The notes under the pieces: model-generated
The model's input: only the letters and a program-made list of their open reading frames with translations
What the model was told of the DNA's origin: nothing
Databases searched by the model: none
Part shown: positions 39,619-49,216 of the stretch, piece by piece
Numbering within the stretch: position 1 is the stretch's first letter
Layout: each line of letters opens with the position of its first letter
DNA from: an uncultured Pseudomonas sp.
GTDB lineage: Bacteria; Pseudomonadota; Gammaproteobacteria; Pseudomonadales; Pseudomonadaceae
DNA length: 64,000 nucleotides
Reading direction: 5' to 3'
Assembly: GCF_946885955.1 (NCBI RefSeq)
Contig: NZ_CAMPHI010000025.1
Span: 1 to 64,000 of the forward strand
Translations under genes and position numbers: made by a program

Positions 39619-39653
39619 AGCCGGAAGTCGCCCCAGGCCCTTCCGGCTTTTTT
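39619..39653 (+). terminator. terminator after pmpR
   Basis: AAGCCGGAA and TTCCGGCTT pair across a 13-nt loop, followed by TTTTTC. Confidence 0.8.
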
Positions 39654-39680
39654 CATGGTGAGTGCGCAGGCGTATTCGGG

Positions 39681-39731
39681 GTGACGCCGGCATGGGCTGC
39701 CCCTATACTCGGCAACTGGATAAATAGACAG
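39681..39731 (+). promoter_or_regulatory. ruvC promoter with LexA-box-like site
   Basis: GTGACG (39681-39686), a 17-bp spacer and TATACT (39704-39709) form a sigma-70 promoter. At the expected start point lies CTGGATAAATAGACAG (39716-39731), which has the CTG-N10-CAG layout of an SOS box with an AT-rich core. The ruvC start is 46 bp further on. Confidence 0.5.
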
Positions 39732-39776
39732 TGCGGCCGGTCAGTGAGTATCGGCGGTTCGAGTGGGCGGCATTAA

Positions 39777-40301
39777 ATGACCTTGATTCTCGGCATCGAC
39801 CCCGGTTCGCGCATTACCGGCTATGGCGTGGTGCGCGACACCGGGCGCAGTTGCGAATATGTCGCCTCGGGCTGCATCCGCACGGGTAGCGGCTCCATGG
39901 CCGAGCGCCTGCAGATCGTGTTTCGCGGGGTGCGTGAGGTCATCGAAACCTACGGGCCGGTGACCATGGGCATCGAACAGGTGTTTATGGCGCGCAATCC
40001 GGACTCGGCGCTCAAGCTTGGCCAGGCGCGGGGCGTGGCCATAGTCGCGGGGATCGAAGCGGGCCTGGATGTCGCCGAATACACCGCGACCCAGGTCAAG
40101 CAGGCGATTTCCGGCAGCGGTGGGGCGAACAAGGAGCAGGTGCAGCTGATGGTCATGCACCTGCTCAAGTTGGTGCAGAAACCGCAGATCGACGCCTCCG
40201 ACGCCCTGGCGGTCGCGCTTTGCCATGCCCACCATCGGCAGAGCCTGATACCCCATGGTCTGGTCGGCGCCAAGCGGCGTGCCGGTCGTCTTCGTTTATA
40301 A
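39777..40301 (+). CDS. ruvC: crossover junction endodeoxyribonuclease RuvC
   Basis: RuvC resolves Holliday junctions. The 174-residue protein has the RNase H-like acidic residues: Asp in [13 protein letters not shown] (about 8), Glu in [20 protein letters not shown] (landmark GIEQVF, Glu about 67), and the C-terminal Asp pair in [15 protein letters not shown] (about 141-144). It is first of the ruvC-ruvA-ruvB operon. Confidence 0.96.
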   Translation: MTLILGIDPGSRITGYGVVRDTGRSCEYVASGCIRTGSGSMAERLQIVFRGVREVIETYGPVTMGIEQVFMARNPDSALKLGQARGVAIVAGIEAGLDVAEYTATQVKQAISGSGGANKEQVQLMVMHLLKLVQKPQIDASDALAVALCHAHHRQSLIPHGLVGAKRRAGRLRL

Positions 40302-40321
40302 GCATATTCAAGGAAGCAGCG

Positions 40322-40927
40322 GTGATCGGACGTTTGCGCGGTACCCTGGCGGAGAAACACCCGCCCCATGTAATTCTGGATGTGAATGGTCTGGGTTATG
40401 AGCTGGAAGTCCCCATGACGACCTTGTACCGTTTACCGGCGGTGGGCGAACCCCTGACATTGCATACCCATCTGGTGGTGCGCGAGGATGCGCACCTGTT
40501 GTATGGCTTTTTTGAGAAGCGCGAGCGCGAGCTGTTCCGCGAGTTGATCCGCCTCAATGGCGTCGGCCCTAAATTGGCCCTGGCCTTGATGTCGGGGCTT
40601 GAGGTCGACGAGCTGGTGCGTTGCGTGCAAGCGCAGGACACCTCGGTGCTGGTGAAGATACCCGGCGTCGGCAAGAAAACCGCCGAGCGCTTGCTGGTTG
40701 AACTGAAGGACCGCTTCAAGGCCTGGGAAACCGTGCCGGGTCTGACCCCGTTGGCGGTTGAACCTCGTGGCAAGGGCGCAGTCATAAGCGCGGAGAATGA
40801 TGCGGTCAGTGCACTTATTTCTCTCGGTTATAAACCCCAGGAAGCCAGTCGCGCCGTCTCAGCCATCAAGGAAGAAGGCTTGAGTAGTGAAGATCTGATT
40901 CGTCGTGCCCTGAAGGGAATGCTGTAG
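40322..40927 (+). CDS. ruvA: Holliday junction DNA helicase subunit RuvA
   Basis: RuvA binds four-way junctions and loads RuvB. The 201-residue protein begins with GTG at 40322 ([17 protein letters not shown] lies upstream). It shows an OB fold (1-65), the two helix-hairpin-helix motifs ([15 protein letters not shown] about 75-89, [16 protein letters not shown] about 110-125) and the C-terminal RuvB-contacting domain ([13 protein letters not shown]). The stop overlaps the ruvB start by one base. Confidence 0.96.
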   Translation: MIGRLRGTLAEKHPPHVILDVNGLGYELEVPMTTLYRLPAVGEPLTLHTHLVVREDAHLLYGFFEKRERELFRELIRLNGVGPKLALALMSGLEVDELVRCVQAQDTSVLVKIPGVGKKTAERLLVELKDRFKAWETVPGLTPLAVEPRGKGAVISAENDAVSALISLGYKPQEASRAVSAIKEEGLSSEDLIRRALKGML

Positions 40928-41979
40928 TGCTAGAAGCCGATCGCCTGATTACCTCGACCACGCTCGACCGCGACGAGCAGGTCGACCGTGCTATCCGTCC
41001 GCTCAAGCTGGCCGATTACATCGGTCAGCCGAATGTGCGCGAACAGATGGAGCTGTTTATCCAGGCCGCCCGTGGGCGCAGCGAAGCCCTGGACCACACA
41101 CTGATCTTCGGCCCGCCCGGTCTGGGCAAAACCACCCTGGCCAATATCATCGCCCAGGAAATGAACGTCTCGATCAAAAGCACCTCGGGTCCGGTACTCG
41201 AACGTCCGGGCGATCTGGCTGCTCTGCTGACCAATCTGGAGCCGGGCGATCTGTTGTTCATCGATGAAATCCATCGCCTGTCGCCCATCGTCGAGGAAGT
41301 GCTATACCCGGCCATGGAGGATTTCCAGCTCGACATCATGATCGGCGAAGGTCCGGCGGCGCGCTCGATCAAGCTCGACTTGCCGCCGTTCACCCTGGTC
41401 GGTGCCACCACTCGCGCCGGCATGCTGACCAATCCGCTGCGCGACCGCTTCGGTATCGTCCAGCGTCTGGAGTTCTATAACGTCGACGATCTGACGACCA
41501 TCGTCATGCGTTCGGCGGGGATTCTCGGCTTGCCGATCGAGCAGCAGGGCGCCTTCGAGATCGCCCGGCGCGCCCGTGGCACCCCGCGTATCGCCAACCG
41601 CCTACTGCGCCGTGTGCGCGACTTCGCCGAAGTGCGCGGCCAGGGCCAGATCACCCAGGCCATCGCCGACAAGGCGTTGAACCTGCTGGATGTCGACGAG
41701 CGCGGTTTCGACCATCAGGATCGTCGGCTGTTGTTGACCATGATCGAGAAATTCGACGGCGGCCCGGTCGGGGTCGACAACCTGGCGGCGGCGATCAGCG
41801 AAGAGCGCCACACCATCGAAGACGTATTGGAGCCCTACCTGATTCAGCAGGGTTACATCATGCGCACCCCGCGTGGGCGCGTGGTCACTCGTCATGCCTA
41901 CTTGCACTTTGGTCTGAATACGCCCAAGCGTATGGGCGAATTGCCAAGTGCCGATCTATTTGCGGACGACAATGAATAG
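40927..41979 (+). CDS. ruvB: Holliday junction branch migration ATPase RuvB
   Basis: The 350-residue AAA+ motor shows Walker [12 protein letters not shown] (about 59-69), Walker [10 protein letters not shown] (about 107-115), sensor 1 GATTRAGML, the arginine finger region LRDRFG and the C-terminal winged helix ending in [17 protein letters not shown] at 40927 is the start, overlapping the ruvA TAG. The overlap fits tight 1:1 expression. Confidence 0.97.
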   Translation: MLEADRLITSTTLDRDEQVDRAIRPLKLADYIGQPNVREQMELFIQAARGRSEALDHTLIFGPPGLGKTTLANIIAQEMNVSIKSTSGPVLERPGDLAALLTNLEPGDLLFIDEIHRLSPIVEEVLYPAMEDFQLDIMIGEGPAARSIKLDLPPFTLVGATTRAGMLTNPLRDRFGIVQRLEFYNVDDLTTIVMRSAGILGLPIEQQGAFEIARRARGTPRIANRLLRRVRDFAEVRGQGQITQAIADKALNLLDVDERGFDHQDRRLLLTMIEKFDGGPVGVDNLAAAISEERHTIEDVLEPYLIQQGYIMRTPRGRVVTRHAYLHFGLNTPKRMGELPSADLFADDNE

Positions 41980-42031
41980 AAAAAAATACTTACCTCAGGC
42001 GATTGGCAAGATCGGGAGCCGGCACTAGAGT

Positions 42032-42487
42032 ATGCGCGCATCAAACGGAGTTCAGCCTTTCGCCCATCGTTGTCGGGTTTATTACGAAGACACCGATGCG
42101 GGCGGCATCGTCTACTACGTCAACTACCTCAAATTTATGGAACGGGCTCGCACCGAGCGGCTGCGTGATCTGGGTTTTGCCCAGTCGGCGCTGGCAGGTG
42201 AGGGCCTGTTATTCGTCGTGCATTCGGCAGAGGCGCGCTATCACGCGCCGGCCCGTCTGGACGACGAGTTGCTGGTAACGGCCGAAGTGATCGAGTTGAA
42301 CCGTGTCAGCCTGCGTTTTCGTCAACAGGTCAGGCGCGTGGCGGATGATGTGCTGCTCTGTGAGGGGCAGTTTTTGGTGGCCTGTGTCGGCGCCAGTAGT
42401 TTGAAACCCCGGGCTATTCCCCCAGTTCTGCGTGCGGCCTTTGCCGAGCAGGGCGGCGCGGGTACATCTAGTAGAGCAGGAGAGTAA
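42032..42487 (+). CDS. ybgC: YbgC-type acyl-CoA thioesterase of the Tol-Pal cluster
   Basis: The 151-residue hotdog protein has the 4-hydroxybenzoyl-CoA thioesterase motif [22 protein letters not shown] (landmark [13 protein letters not shown], catalytic Asp about 20). In enteric bacteria YbgC acts on short or acyl-carrier-linked acyl groups and couples Tol with phospholipid metabolism. It opens the ybgC-tolQ-tolR-tolA-tolB-oprL-cpoB cluster. tolQ starts 2 bp after its stop. Confidence 0.95.
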   Translation: MRASNGVQPFAHRCRVYYEDTDAGGIVYYVNYLKFMERARTERLRDLGFAQSALAGEGLLFVVHSAEARYHAPARLDDELLVTAEVIELNRVSLRFRQQVRRVADDVLLCEGQFLVACVGASSLKPRAIPPVLRAAFAEQGGAGTSSRAGE

Positions 42488-42489
42488 GC

Positions 42490-43185
42490 GTGGAAGCCAA
42501 CGCCGTTGACCATATGTCGATGTGGAGTTTGATCAGCAACGCCAGCCTGGTGGTGCAATTGGTGATGTTGACGCTAGTGGCTGCGTCCGTCACCTCCTGG
42601 GTCATGATCTTTCAGCGCACCACCTTGCTGCGCGCGGCCAAGCGCGCCCTGGATAATTTCGAAGAGCGCTTCTGGTCCGGTATCGACCTGTCCAAGCTGT
42701 ATCGTCAAGCGGGCAGCAACCCGGATCCGGATTCCGGGCTGGAGCAGATTTTCCGCGCCGGCTTTAAGGAGTTCTCGCGCTTGCGTCAGCAGCAGGGCGT
42801 CGACCCTGACGCGGTGATGGACGCTGTGGCGCGCGCCATGCGCGTGGCCATTTCGCGCGAAGAAGAGAAGCTCGAGCAGAGCCTGCCGTTTCTCGCCACC
42901 GTCGGTTCCACCAGTCCTTATATCGGTCTGTTCGGCACCGTTTGGGGGATCATGAACTCGTTCCGCGGCTTGGCCCAGGTGCAACAGGCAACTCTCGCCA
43001 CAGTCGCGCCGGGTATCGCCGAGGCGTTGATCGCCACGGCCATCGGTTTGTTCGCCGCCATCCCGGCGGTCATTGCCTATAACCGTTTTTCCTCGCGCGG
43101 CGAGATGCTGATCGGCCGTTATTACACCTTCGCCGACGAGTTCCAGGCGATTCTGCATCGCAAAGTGCACACCAGCGACGACTAA
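42490..43185 (+). CDS. tolQ: TolQ, proton-channel subunit of Tol-Pal
   Basis: The 231-residue inner-membrane protein has three helices: one at about 17-40 and a pair at about 135-160 and 170-195 (FLATVGSTSPYIGLFGTVWG as landmark VGSTSPYIGLFGTVWG, then ATAIGLFAAIPAVIAYN). This is the MotA/ExbB layout. With TolR it uses the proton gradient to energise TolA for outer-membrane constriction at division. The start is GTG at 42490 with GGAG upstream. Confidence 0.96.
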   Translation: MEANAVDHMSMWSLISNASLVVQLVMLTLVAASVTSWVMIFQRTTLLRAAKRALDNFEERFWSGIDLSKLYRQAGSNPDPDSGLEQIFRAGFKEFSRLRQQQGVDPDAVMDAVARAMRVAISREEEKLEQSLPFLATVGSTSPYIGLFGTVWGIMNSFRGLAQVQQATLATVAPGIAEALIATAIGLFAAIPAVIAYNRFSSRGEMLIGRYYTFADEFQAILHRKVHTSDD

Positions 43186-43219
43186 GCCCTCGGCATTTTC
43201 AATACAGGTTTTCTAAGCC

Positions 43220-43672
43220 ATGGCGAGAATTCGCAACAGACGCAAGCCGGTCGCCGAGATGAACGTGGTGCCCTACATCGATGTGATGTTGGTGCTGCTG
43301 GTGATCTTTATGGTGACTGCGCCGATGCTCAATCAAGGGGTCAAGGTCGATCTGCCGAAAGTCAGCAGCGAGGTCTTGCCGCAGGACAACAACGCCCAGG
43401 TGCTGACCATATCGATCAAGGCCGACAAGACCTATTACTGGAATATGGGTACCGAGGTCGATGTCGATACTGTGCAGGACCAGGCGATGACCTTGGAAGA
43501 AATGACCCGCGCGGTGACCGCGATCATCAACCAGAGCCGTACCCAGGGTAAGCAGGTGCAGGTATTCGTGCGCGGTGACAAGGCGGTCGATTACGGCACC
43601 GTAATGGCGGCCATGGGCGGCCTGCAGCAGGCCGACGTCGGTAACGTCGGGCTGATTACCGAGGCCCCCTGA
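43220..43672 (+). CDS. tolR: TolR, inner-membrane subunit of Tol-Pal
   Basis: The 150-residue protein has one N-terminal helix preceded by RRKPVAEMNVVPYIDVMLVLL. The proton-relay Asp is in PYIDVML (about 24). A periplasmic ExbD-like domain follows and ends with MAAMGGLQQADVGNVGLITE. The stop shares bases with the tolA start (TGATG). Confidence 0.96.
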   Translation: MARIRNRRKPVAEMNVVPYIDVMLVLLVIFMVTAPMLNQGVKVDLPKVSSEVLPQDNNAQVLTISIKADKTYYWNMGTEVDVDTVQDQAMTLEEMTRAVTAIINQSRTQGKQVQVFVRGDKAVDYGTVMAAMGGLQQADVGNVGLITEAP

Positions 43673-44616
43673 TGCAGCAGCGCGAGCGTTCCCCTTCGGA
43701 AAGCCTGTTCTGGCCGGTGCTTTGGGCCGTGGCGCTGCATGTGCTGATGTTCGCCATGCTGTTCGTCAGCTTCGCCTTCGCCCCGGATCTTCCGCCGGCG
43801 AGGCCGGTGGTGCAGGCGACCTTATATAAGTTGCAGTCGCAGAGTCAGGCCACCACCCAGACCAATCAGAAAATCGCCGGGGAAATCAAGAAAACCACCG
43901 CGCCTATCTATGAGACCGAACAGCTCGAGCAGAAAAAAGCCGAGCAGGAAAAGCAGGCGGTTGCAGCCAAGGCTGCGGAGCAGAAAAAGGCCGAAGAGGC
44001 CAAGAAGGCCGAAGCGGCGAAAAAAGCCGATGCCGAGAAAAAGGCCGCCGAACAGAAGAAGCTAGCGGATATCGCCAAGAAGAAAGCCGCGGATGAGGCG
44101 GCGAAGAAGAAAGCCGCCGAGGACGCGAAGAAGAAGGCGGCAGAAGAAGCGAAGAAAAAGGCAGCAGCCGAAGCAGCTAAAAAGAAAGCTGCTGAGGATG
44201 CCAAGAAGAAGGCCGCTGAGGCTGCGCAGCGCAAAGCATTGGAAGACAAGAAGGCCGCGGCTTTGGCCGAGTTGCTCTCCGAAGACGTGGGGCGTCAGCA
44301 AGCGATGGCTGAGACTCAGGGCGATGAGGTGGCGGGTAATTTGGATGATTTAATTACCAGGCTGATTACAGAAAGCTGGCAGAAGCCGATGTCAGCCCGT
44401 CCTGGAATGAGTGTTCAGCTGCAGATTCAGATGCTGCCGGACGGGACTATTACTAATGTTAGTGTCACTCGCTCCAGTGGTGATGGGGCGTTCGATAGCT
44501 CGTCTGTGGCGGCGGTGCGCAATGTCGGCCGTATTCCCCAGATGCAAGATCTAGATAGAGCTACCTTTGACCGGCTGTATAGGCAACGCGACATTATTTT
44601 CCAACCGAGGGAATGA
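43672..44616 (+). CDS. tolA: TolA, trans-envelope linker
   Basis: The 314-residue protein has three parts: an N-terminal membrane anchor (about 12-40), a long Lys/Ala/Glu helix (about 83-205) that spans the periplasm, and a globular C-terminal domain (about 220-310, with [16 protein letters not shown]). The low-complexity helix is encoded by near-repeats of GCNAAGAAGAAAGC, so it may vary in length between strains. It contacts TolQ/R at the inner membrane and Pal/TolB at the other end. Confidence 0.95.
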   Translation: MQQRERSPSESLFWPVLWAVALHVLMFAMLFVSFAFAPDLPPARPVVQATLYKLQSQSQATTQTNQKIAGEIKKTTAPIYETEQLEQKKAEQEKQAVAAKAAEQKKAEEAKKAEAAKKADAEKKAAEQKKLADIAKKKAADEAAKKKAAEDAKKKAAEEAKKKAAAEAAKKKAAEDAKKKAAEAAQRKALEDKKAAALAELLSEDVGRQQAMAETQGDEVAGNLDDLITRLITESWQKPMSARPGMSVQLQIQMLPDGTITNVSVTRSSGDGAFDSSSVAAVRNVGRIPQMQDLDRATFDRLYRQRDIIFQPRE

Positions 44617-45920
44617 ATTCTGTGAATACCTTGATACGTATCGCCCTACTGGGGCTTACTCTTCTCGTTGGCGTTGCGCAGGCTGCTAACCCGTTGATGA
44701 TTGTTGATGGTACCGACCGCGCCACCCCCATCGCCGTCGTCCCCTTTGGCTGGCAAAGCGGCAGCGTATTGCCGGACGACATGGCGGACATCATTGGCAA
44801 GGACCTGCGCAATTCCGGCGTGTTCGAGCCCATTGCCCGGCAGAACATGATCAGCCTGCCGACCCAGGCCAGTGAAGTGATCTATCGCGACTGGAAAGCG
44901 CTGGGCGCCCAGTACGTGCTCGTCGGCAATATGGTGCCCAACGGTGGACGTCTGCAGGTGCAGTTCGCCCTGTTCAACGTCGCCACCGAGCAACAGGTGT
45001 TGGCCGGCAGCGTCGGTGGTGGTGTCGATCAAATACGCGATATGGCCCACCATATCGCTGACCAGTCATTCGAGAAGCTGACCGGGGTCAAGGGCGCGTT
45101 TTCCACCCGCTTGCTCTATGTGACCGCCGAGCGCTTTTCGGTCAACAACACCCGCTACACCCTGCAGCGCTCCGATTACGACGGCGCCCGCGCGGTGACC
45201 TTGTTGCAATCGCGCGAGCCGATCCTGTCGCCATCCTTTGCGCCGGACGGTAAACGCATCGCCTATGTCTCTTTCGAGCAGAAGCGTCCGCGAATTTTCG
45301 TGCAGCACATCGACACCGGTCGTCGTGAGCAGATCACCAACTTCGAAGGCCTCAACGGCGCGCCAGCCTGGTCGCCGGACGGCAATCGCCTGGCCTTCGT
45401 GCTGTCGAAGGACGGCAATCCGGAAATCTATGTAATGGACATGGGCAGTCGCCAATTGCGGCGGGTGACCAACCAGGGTTCGATCGATACCGAACCTTTC
45501 TGGGGGAAGGATGGTCAGACGCTATATTTCACGTCCGACCGCTCGGGAAAACCACAGATTTACAAAACCAATATCAACAGCGGCGCAGTGGAGCGTGTGA
45601 CCTTTGTAGGCAACTACAACGCCAACCCGAAACTGTCCGCTGATGAAAAAACCCTGGTGATGATTCATCGTCAGGATGGTTACACCGTGTTCAAGGTGGC
45701 GGCGATGGACCTGCAGCGCGGCAATTTGCGCATCTTGTCGGACACCAGTCTGGACGAGTCGCCCACTGTTGCGCCAAATGGCGTCATGCTAATCTACGCC
45801 ACCCGCCAGCAGGGTCGGGGAGTCTTGATGTTAGCGTCCACCAATGGTCGCGTAAGGCTCCCTCTTCCTACCGCTCAAGGCGAAGTTCGAGAGCCTTCCT
45901 GGTCCCCCTTCCTGAACTGA
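44613..45920 (+). CDS. tolB: TolB, periplasmic beta-propeller of Tol-Pal
   Basis: The 435-residue protein has a signal peptide ([24 protein letters not shown]). An N-terminal domain (about 25-170) is followed by a six-bladed WD40-like propeller with repeats such as [31 protein letters not shown] and [19 protein letters not shown] blades. It binds Pal and TolA. It overlaps tolA by 4 bp. Confidence 0.96.
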   Translation: MNSVNTLIRIALLGLTLLVGVAQAANPLMIVDGTDRATPIAVVPFGWQSGSVLPDDMADIIGKDLRNSGVFEPIARQNMISLPTQASEVIYRDWKALGAQYVLVGNMVPNGGRLQVQFALFNVATEQQVLAGSVGGGVDQIRDMAHHIADQSFEKLTGVKGAFSTRLLYVTAERFSVNNTRYTLQRSDYDGARAVTLLQSREPILSPSFAPDGKRIAYVSFEQKRPRIFVQHIDTGRREQITNFEGLNGAPAWSPDGNRLAFVLSKDGNPEIYVMDMGSRQLRRVTNQGSIDTEPFWGKDGQTLYFTSDRSGKPQIYKTNINSGAVERVTFVGNYNANPKLSADEKTLVMIHRQDGYTVFKVAAMDLQRGNLRILSDTSLDESPTVAPNGVMLIYATRQQGRGVLMLASTNGRVRLPLPTAQGEVREPSWSPFLN

Positions 45921-45983
45921 TGCGGTGCTTCACCTTTGCTTCACAATTTGCTTAACACACTGGGGTTCATTAGGAGCTACATG

Positions 45984-46481
45984 ATGGAAATGTTGAAATT
46001 TGGTAAGTTCGCTGCGCTGGGTTTGGCTCTCGCCGTGGCAGTTGGTTGTTCCTCCAAGGGCGGCGATGCTGCTGGCGAAGGCGCTACCGATCCTAACGCC
46101 GGTTACGGCGCCAACACTGGCGACGTCGATGGCAGCCTGAGCGAAGAAGCGGCTCTGCGCGCTATCACCACCTTCTACTTCGAATACGACAGCTCGGACC
46201 TGAAACCGGAAGCCATGCGCGCTCTGGACGTTCATGCCAAGGACCTGAAAGGCAACGGCGCTCGCGTCGTTCTGGAAGGCCACGCTGACGAGCGCGGCAC
46301 CCGTGAGTACAACATGGCTCTGGGCGAGCGTCGCGCCAAGGCCGTTCAGCGCTACCTGGTTCTGCAGGGCGTTTCCCCGGCTCAGCTGGAGCTGGTTTCC
46401 TACGGTGAAGAGCGTCCGGTTGCCACTGGCAACGACGAGCAATCCTGGGCGCAAAACCGCCGCGTCGAACTGCGTAAGTAA
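45984..46481 (+). CDS. oprL: OprL, peptidoglycan-associated lipoprotein (Pal)
   Basis: The 165-residue lipoprotein has a lipobox (LAVAVGC, Cys about 22) and an OmpA-like peptidoglycan-binding domain ([15 protein letters not shown] at about 67-81; the [12 protein letters not shown] diaminopimelate-site region; then [10 protein letters not shown]). TAGGAG precedes two ATGs at 45981 and 45984; I chose 45984, which gives the known MEMLKFGKF start. Codon use is more biased than its neighbours, which fits high expression. Confidence 0.96.
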   Translation: MEMLKFGKFAALGLALAVAVGCSSKGGDAAGEGATDPNAGYGANTGDVDGSLSEEAALRAITTFYFEYDSSDLKPEAMRALDVHAKDLKGNGARVVLEGHADERGTREYNMALGERRAKAVQRYLVLQGVSPAQLELVSYGEERPVATGNDEQSWAQNRRVELRK

Positions 46482-46487
46482 TTCGAT

Positions 46488-47309
46488 ATGCAGACCTGCC
46501 GACGTGCTTTAGCCGTTTTACTCCTCAGTCTGCCGTTCGCGGCGATGGCCGAGGTTCCCGTGGTGGACAACAACGCCGAATATGGCGGTAGTTACCCACC
46601 CGAAGGTTACGGCACGTCCGGCGCCTACGTCGGGGGAGGGGCCACGGCCCCTGCCTCGGCGCAAGGCATGCTGTTCAGCCAGTTGCAGCAGATGCAGCAG
46701 GAAATCGCGCAACTGCGCGGCATGCTCGAAGAGCAGCAGAACGAAATCCAACACCTCAAGCAAGAGAGCCTGGAGCGTTATCAGGAGCTCGATAGACGCA
46801 TGAGTGGTGCGGCAGCCGGTGCTGCGACCAACCAGAATTCTCCAGCCGATGGCGCCATTGACGCCAGCGGCGCGCCGGTCCCTCCTGTAGGGCAGGCACA
46901 ACAAACCGCAGGTGGCGAGCAGTCGGCCGATCCAGCGAAGGAAAAGCTGTTCTACGATGCCGCTTTCGACCTGATCAAGGCCAAGGACTTCGATAAGGCC
47001 AATCAGGCTTTCAGCGCTTTCCTGCGTAAGTATCCGAACAGTCAATACGCCGGCAACGCGCAGTATTGGCTGGGCGAAGTGAACCTGGCGCAGGGCAATC
47101 TGCAAGGCGCCGGTCAGGCGTTCGCCAAGGTCAGCCAGGCTTACCCGAGCCATGCCAAGGTACCCGATTCCTTGTTCAAGCTCGCCGATGTCGAGCAGCG
47201 TCTGGGCAATACCGACAAAGCCAAGGGCATCCTGCGCCAAGTGGTCGCCCAGTATCCGGGCAGTTCGGCCGCGCAATTGGCCCAGCGGGACTTGCAGCGC
47301 TTGCAGTAA
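46488..47309 (+). CDS. cpoB: CpoB (YbgF), cell-division coordinator
   Basis: The 273-residue periplasmic protein has a signal peptide (about 1-22) and a trimerising coiled coil (about 61-105: LQQMQQEIAQLRGMLEEQQN). A TPR domain follows (about 150-270), with FYDAAFDLIKAKDFDKAN and SQYAGNAQYWLGEV. In E. coli it links PBP1B activity to Tol constriction. It is last in the cluster and is followed by a terminator. Confidence 0.94.
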   Translation: MQTCRRALAVLLLSLPFAAMAEVPVVDNNAEYGGSYPPEGYGTSGAYVGGGATAPASAQGMLFSQLQQMQQEIAQLRGMLEEQQNEIQHLKQESLERYQELDRRMSGAAAGAATNQNSPADGAIDASGAPVPPVGQAQQTAGGEQSADPAKEKLFYDAAFDLIKAKDFDKANQAFSAFLRKYPNSQYAGNAQYWLGEVNLAQGNLQGAGQAFAKVSQAYPSHAKVPDSLFKLADVEQRLGNTDKAKGILRQVVAQYPGSSAAQLAQRDLQRLQ

Positions 47310-47330
47310 AGGCTGAGCTGAGGATCGACG

Positions 47331-47356
47331 AACCCGCGCTTTGCGCGGGTTTTTTA
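47331..47356 (+). terminator. terminator of the tol cluster
   Basis: ACCCGCGC-TTT-GCGCGGGT followed by TTTTT, 22 bp after the cpoB stop. Confidence 0.92.
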
Positions 47357-47410
47357 TTAGCTATATCCCCGTCCTCAGGCATCGGCGCTTAAGTGGGGAC
47401 TGGCTTCGTG

Positions 47411-47471
47411 GGGGGGCGCCGTGCGCACCAAGAATCTGCGCTGACGCTGGTGCGCATGGCGCGCCCTACGC
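47411..47471. repeat. palindromic repeat
   Basis: GGGGCGCCGTGCGCACCA is answered by TGGTGCGCATGGCGCGCCC followed by TACG. This is an imperfect inverted repeat of about 60 bp in the 457-bp cpoB-queE gap. It ends with the same CCCTACG found at other elements in the window. Confidence 0.65.
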
Positions 47472-47549
47472 ATTGCGGCCTCTGCAAGCAGTGTCACTTT
47501 TCCCCGGGTAACCCATGCCGCATGTAATGGGTACATGGTCATTTTGTTA

Positions 47550-47694
47550 CCTGCCATCCCTGGCGGCGGTTGTTCGACTCGTTGCTACGCGGCGCTAAGA
47601 ATTCTCCCGGGGCGTTTTTATGGCCTGCCATCCCTGGCGGCCACCCTTCTGGCCGTCGCTGCGCGACGTTAAAAATTTCTCCCGGAAATTTTTT
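47550..47694. repeat. two tandem 70-bp direct repeats upstream of queE
   Basis: Unit 1 (47550-47619) and unit 2 (47624-47694) both begin CCTGCCATCCCTGGCGGC, share GCTACGCG/GCTGCGCG, and end with TTCTCCCGG then GCGTTTTT or AAATTTTTT. In unit 2 AAATTTC-TCCCG-GAAATTT forms a terminator-like hairpin with a T-run. The units sit 70 bp before queE, so they may separate it from upstream transcription. Confidence 0.75.
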
Positions 47695-47766
47695 CGTATA
47701 CAATTCGCGCCCCTTTTCCCGCAACGGAGGCGGATGGCCTGTTTAGCCGTCACGCCCGTGGCTGAT

Positions 47767-48414
47767 ATGCAAGAAACCCTGCGCATTACCGAGATTTTCT
47801 ACTCGCTGCAGGGCGAGACGCGCACCGCCGGCTTGCCGACTGTGTTCGTTCGCCTGACCGGCTGTCCTTTGCGTTGCCAATACTGCGACACCGCTTACGC
47901 ATTCAGCGGCGGCGAGATCCAGTCACTGGATGCCATCGTCGAGCAGGTGGCCGGCTATAAGCCGCGCTACGTCTGCGTGACTGGCGGCGAGCCGTTGGCT
48001 CAACCCAATTGCATTCCCTTGCTCGAGCGCCTGTGCGACGCCGGCTATGAGGTGTCGCTGGAAACCAGCGGCGCCCTGGATGTTTCGGCGGTCGATCCGC
48101 GGGTGAGCAAGGTGCTGGACCTGAAAACGCCGGGCTCGGCGGAAGTGGGGCGCAACCGCTACGAGAATATCGAGTTGTTGACGCCCAACGACCAGGTCAA
48201 GTTCGTCATCTGCTCGCGCGAAGACTATGACTGGGCGGTAAGCAAACTGATCCAGTACCGATTGGACAAGCGCGCCGGCGAAGTGCTGATGTCGCCCAGT
48301 CATCACGAGCTGGATGCGCGTTCCCTAGCCAACTGGATAGTCGCCGACAATCTGCCTGTGCGCCTGCAGATGCAGTTGCACAAGATTCTCTGGAACGACG
48401 AGCCAGGTCATTGA
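47767..48414 (+). CDS. queE: 7-carboxy-7-deazaguanine synthase (radical SAM)
   Basis: QueE converts 6-carboxytetrahydropterin to CDG in queuosine synthesis. The 215-residue protein shows the radical-SAM cluster motif CPLRCQYCDTAYAF (Cys at about 27, 31 and 34), the VTGGEPLAQ SAM site (about 74-82) and ETSGALDV. ATG 47767 (MQETLRITEIFYSLQG) gives the family length. An ATG at 47734 has a better Shine-Dalgarno (GGAGG) and would add 11 residues, so the true start is open. Confidence 0.93.
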   Translation: MQETLRITEIFYSLQGETRTAGLPTVFVRLTGCPLRCQYCDTAYAFSGGEIQSLDAIVEQVAGYKPRYVCVTGGEPLAQPNCIPLLERLCDAGYEVSLETSGALDVSAVDPRVSKVLDLKTPGSAEVGRNRYENIELLTPNDQVKFVICSREDYDWAVSKLIQYRLDKRAGEVLMSPSHHELDARSLANWIVADNLPVRLQMQLHKILWNDEPGH

Positions 48415-48477
48415 GCCATTGCGCGAAAGCGCTGCAGGGTTCGACCAAGTAAACATTTGCGATCTGAGCGGAGCCCC

Positions 48478-48516
48478 GGGGCACCCTGGCTGCCCCGCAG
48501 GTTCGAAAAAACGGGG
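48478..48516 (+). promoter_or_regulatory. two mutually exclusive hairpins in queC leader
   Basis: GGGGCA (48478-48483) pairs with TGCCCC (48491-48496). Alternatively CCCCG (48493-48497) pairs with CGGGG (48512-48516). The second pairing covers the G-rich stretch that is the only Shine-Dalgarno candidate for ATG 48525. An A-rich segment (GAAAAAA) lies between. This looks like a translational switch, but no known riboswitch consensus was matched. Confidence 0.35.
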
Positions 48517-48524
48517 TGTTATCG

Positions 48525-49199
48525 ATGAGCGATAAAAAAGCGCTGATTCTTCTGTCCGGTGGCCTGGATTCGGCCACCGTGGTGGCGTTGGCCAAGGCGC
48601 AGGGTTACAGCTGCTACAGCATGAGCTTCGACTACGGCCAGCGGCATCGCGCCGAGTTACAGGCCGCTGAGCGCGTGGCGCAGCAATTGGGCGTGGTCGA
48701 GCACAAGGTGGTCGGGATTAACCTCAACGGCATTGGCGGTTCCGCGCTGACCGACAGCAGCATCGATGTGCCGGAAACGCCGACCGAGGGTATTCCGATT
48801 ACCTACGTGCCGGCGCGCAATACGGTGTTTCTGGCGCTGGCTCTGGGTTGGGCCGAGGTGTTGGGCGCGCGGGATATTTTTATCGGCGTCAACGCGGTGG
48901 ATTACTCCGGCTACCCGGATTGCCGCGCGGAATTCATCGAGGCTTTCGAGCGCATGGCCAATCTGGCGACCCGTGCCGGTGTCGAGGGGCAGGGCTTTCG
49001 CATCCAGGCGCCGTTGCAGTACATGAGCAAGGCCGAGATCATTCAGGCGGGCATACAGCGCGGCGTCGACTATGGGTTGACGGTGTCTTGCTATCAGGCC
49101 GATGCGGACGGCCGCGCATGCGGCAAGTGCGAGAGTTGCCGGCTGCGCGCAGCGGGATTCGCCAGCGCCGGTGTGGTCGATCCAACCCGCTATCGCTAA
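48525..49199 (+). CDS. queC: 7-cyano-7-deazaguanine synthase
   Basis: QueC converts CDG to preQ0 with ATP and ammonia. The 224-residue protein has the PP-loop [15 protein letters not shown] (about 9-23) and the C-terminal zinc site [10 protein letters not shown] (about 195-204, with an earlier Cys in VSCYQAD). It follows queE by 110 bp and lies directly before tRNA-Lys. Confidence 0.96.
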   Translation: MSDKKALILLSGGLDSATVVALAKAQGYSCYSMSFDYGQRHRAELQAAERVAQQLGVVEHKVVGINLNGIGGSALTDSSIDVPETPTEGIPITYVPARNTVFLALALGWAEVLGARDIFIGVNAVDYSGYPDCRAEFIEAFERMANLATRAGVEGQGFRIQAPLQYMSKAEIIQAGIQRGVDYGLTVSCYQADADGRACGKCESCRLRAAGFASAGVVDPTRYR

Positions 49200-49216
49200 A
49201 AGTTTGTCGTTTTTTG

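Noticed and set aside
43950..44250. Minus-strand phenylalanine/alanine-rich frame opposite tolA
   Set aside because: It is the mirror image of the Lys/Ala/Glu-rich TolA helix and not a membrane protein gene.
48421..48524. preQ1 class I riboswitch upstream of queC
   Set aside because: The hairpin, A-rich tail and G-rich end invite the idea, but loop sequence and lengths do not fit the consensus. It is kept only as an unclassified leader structure.
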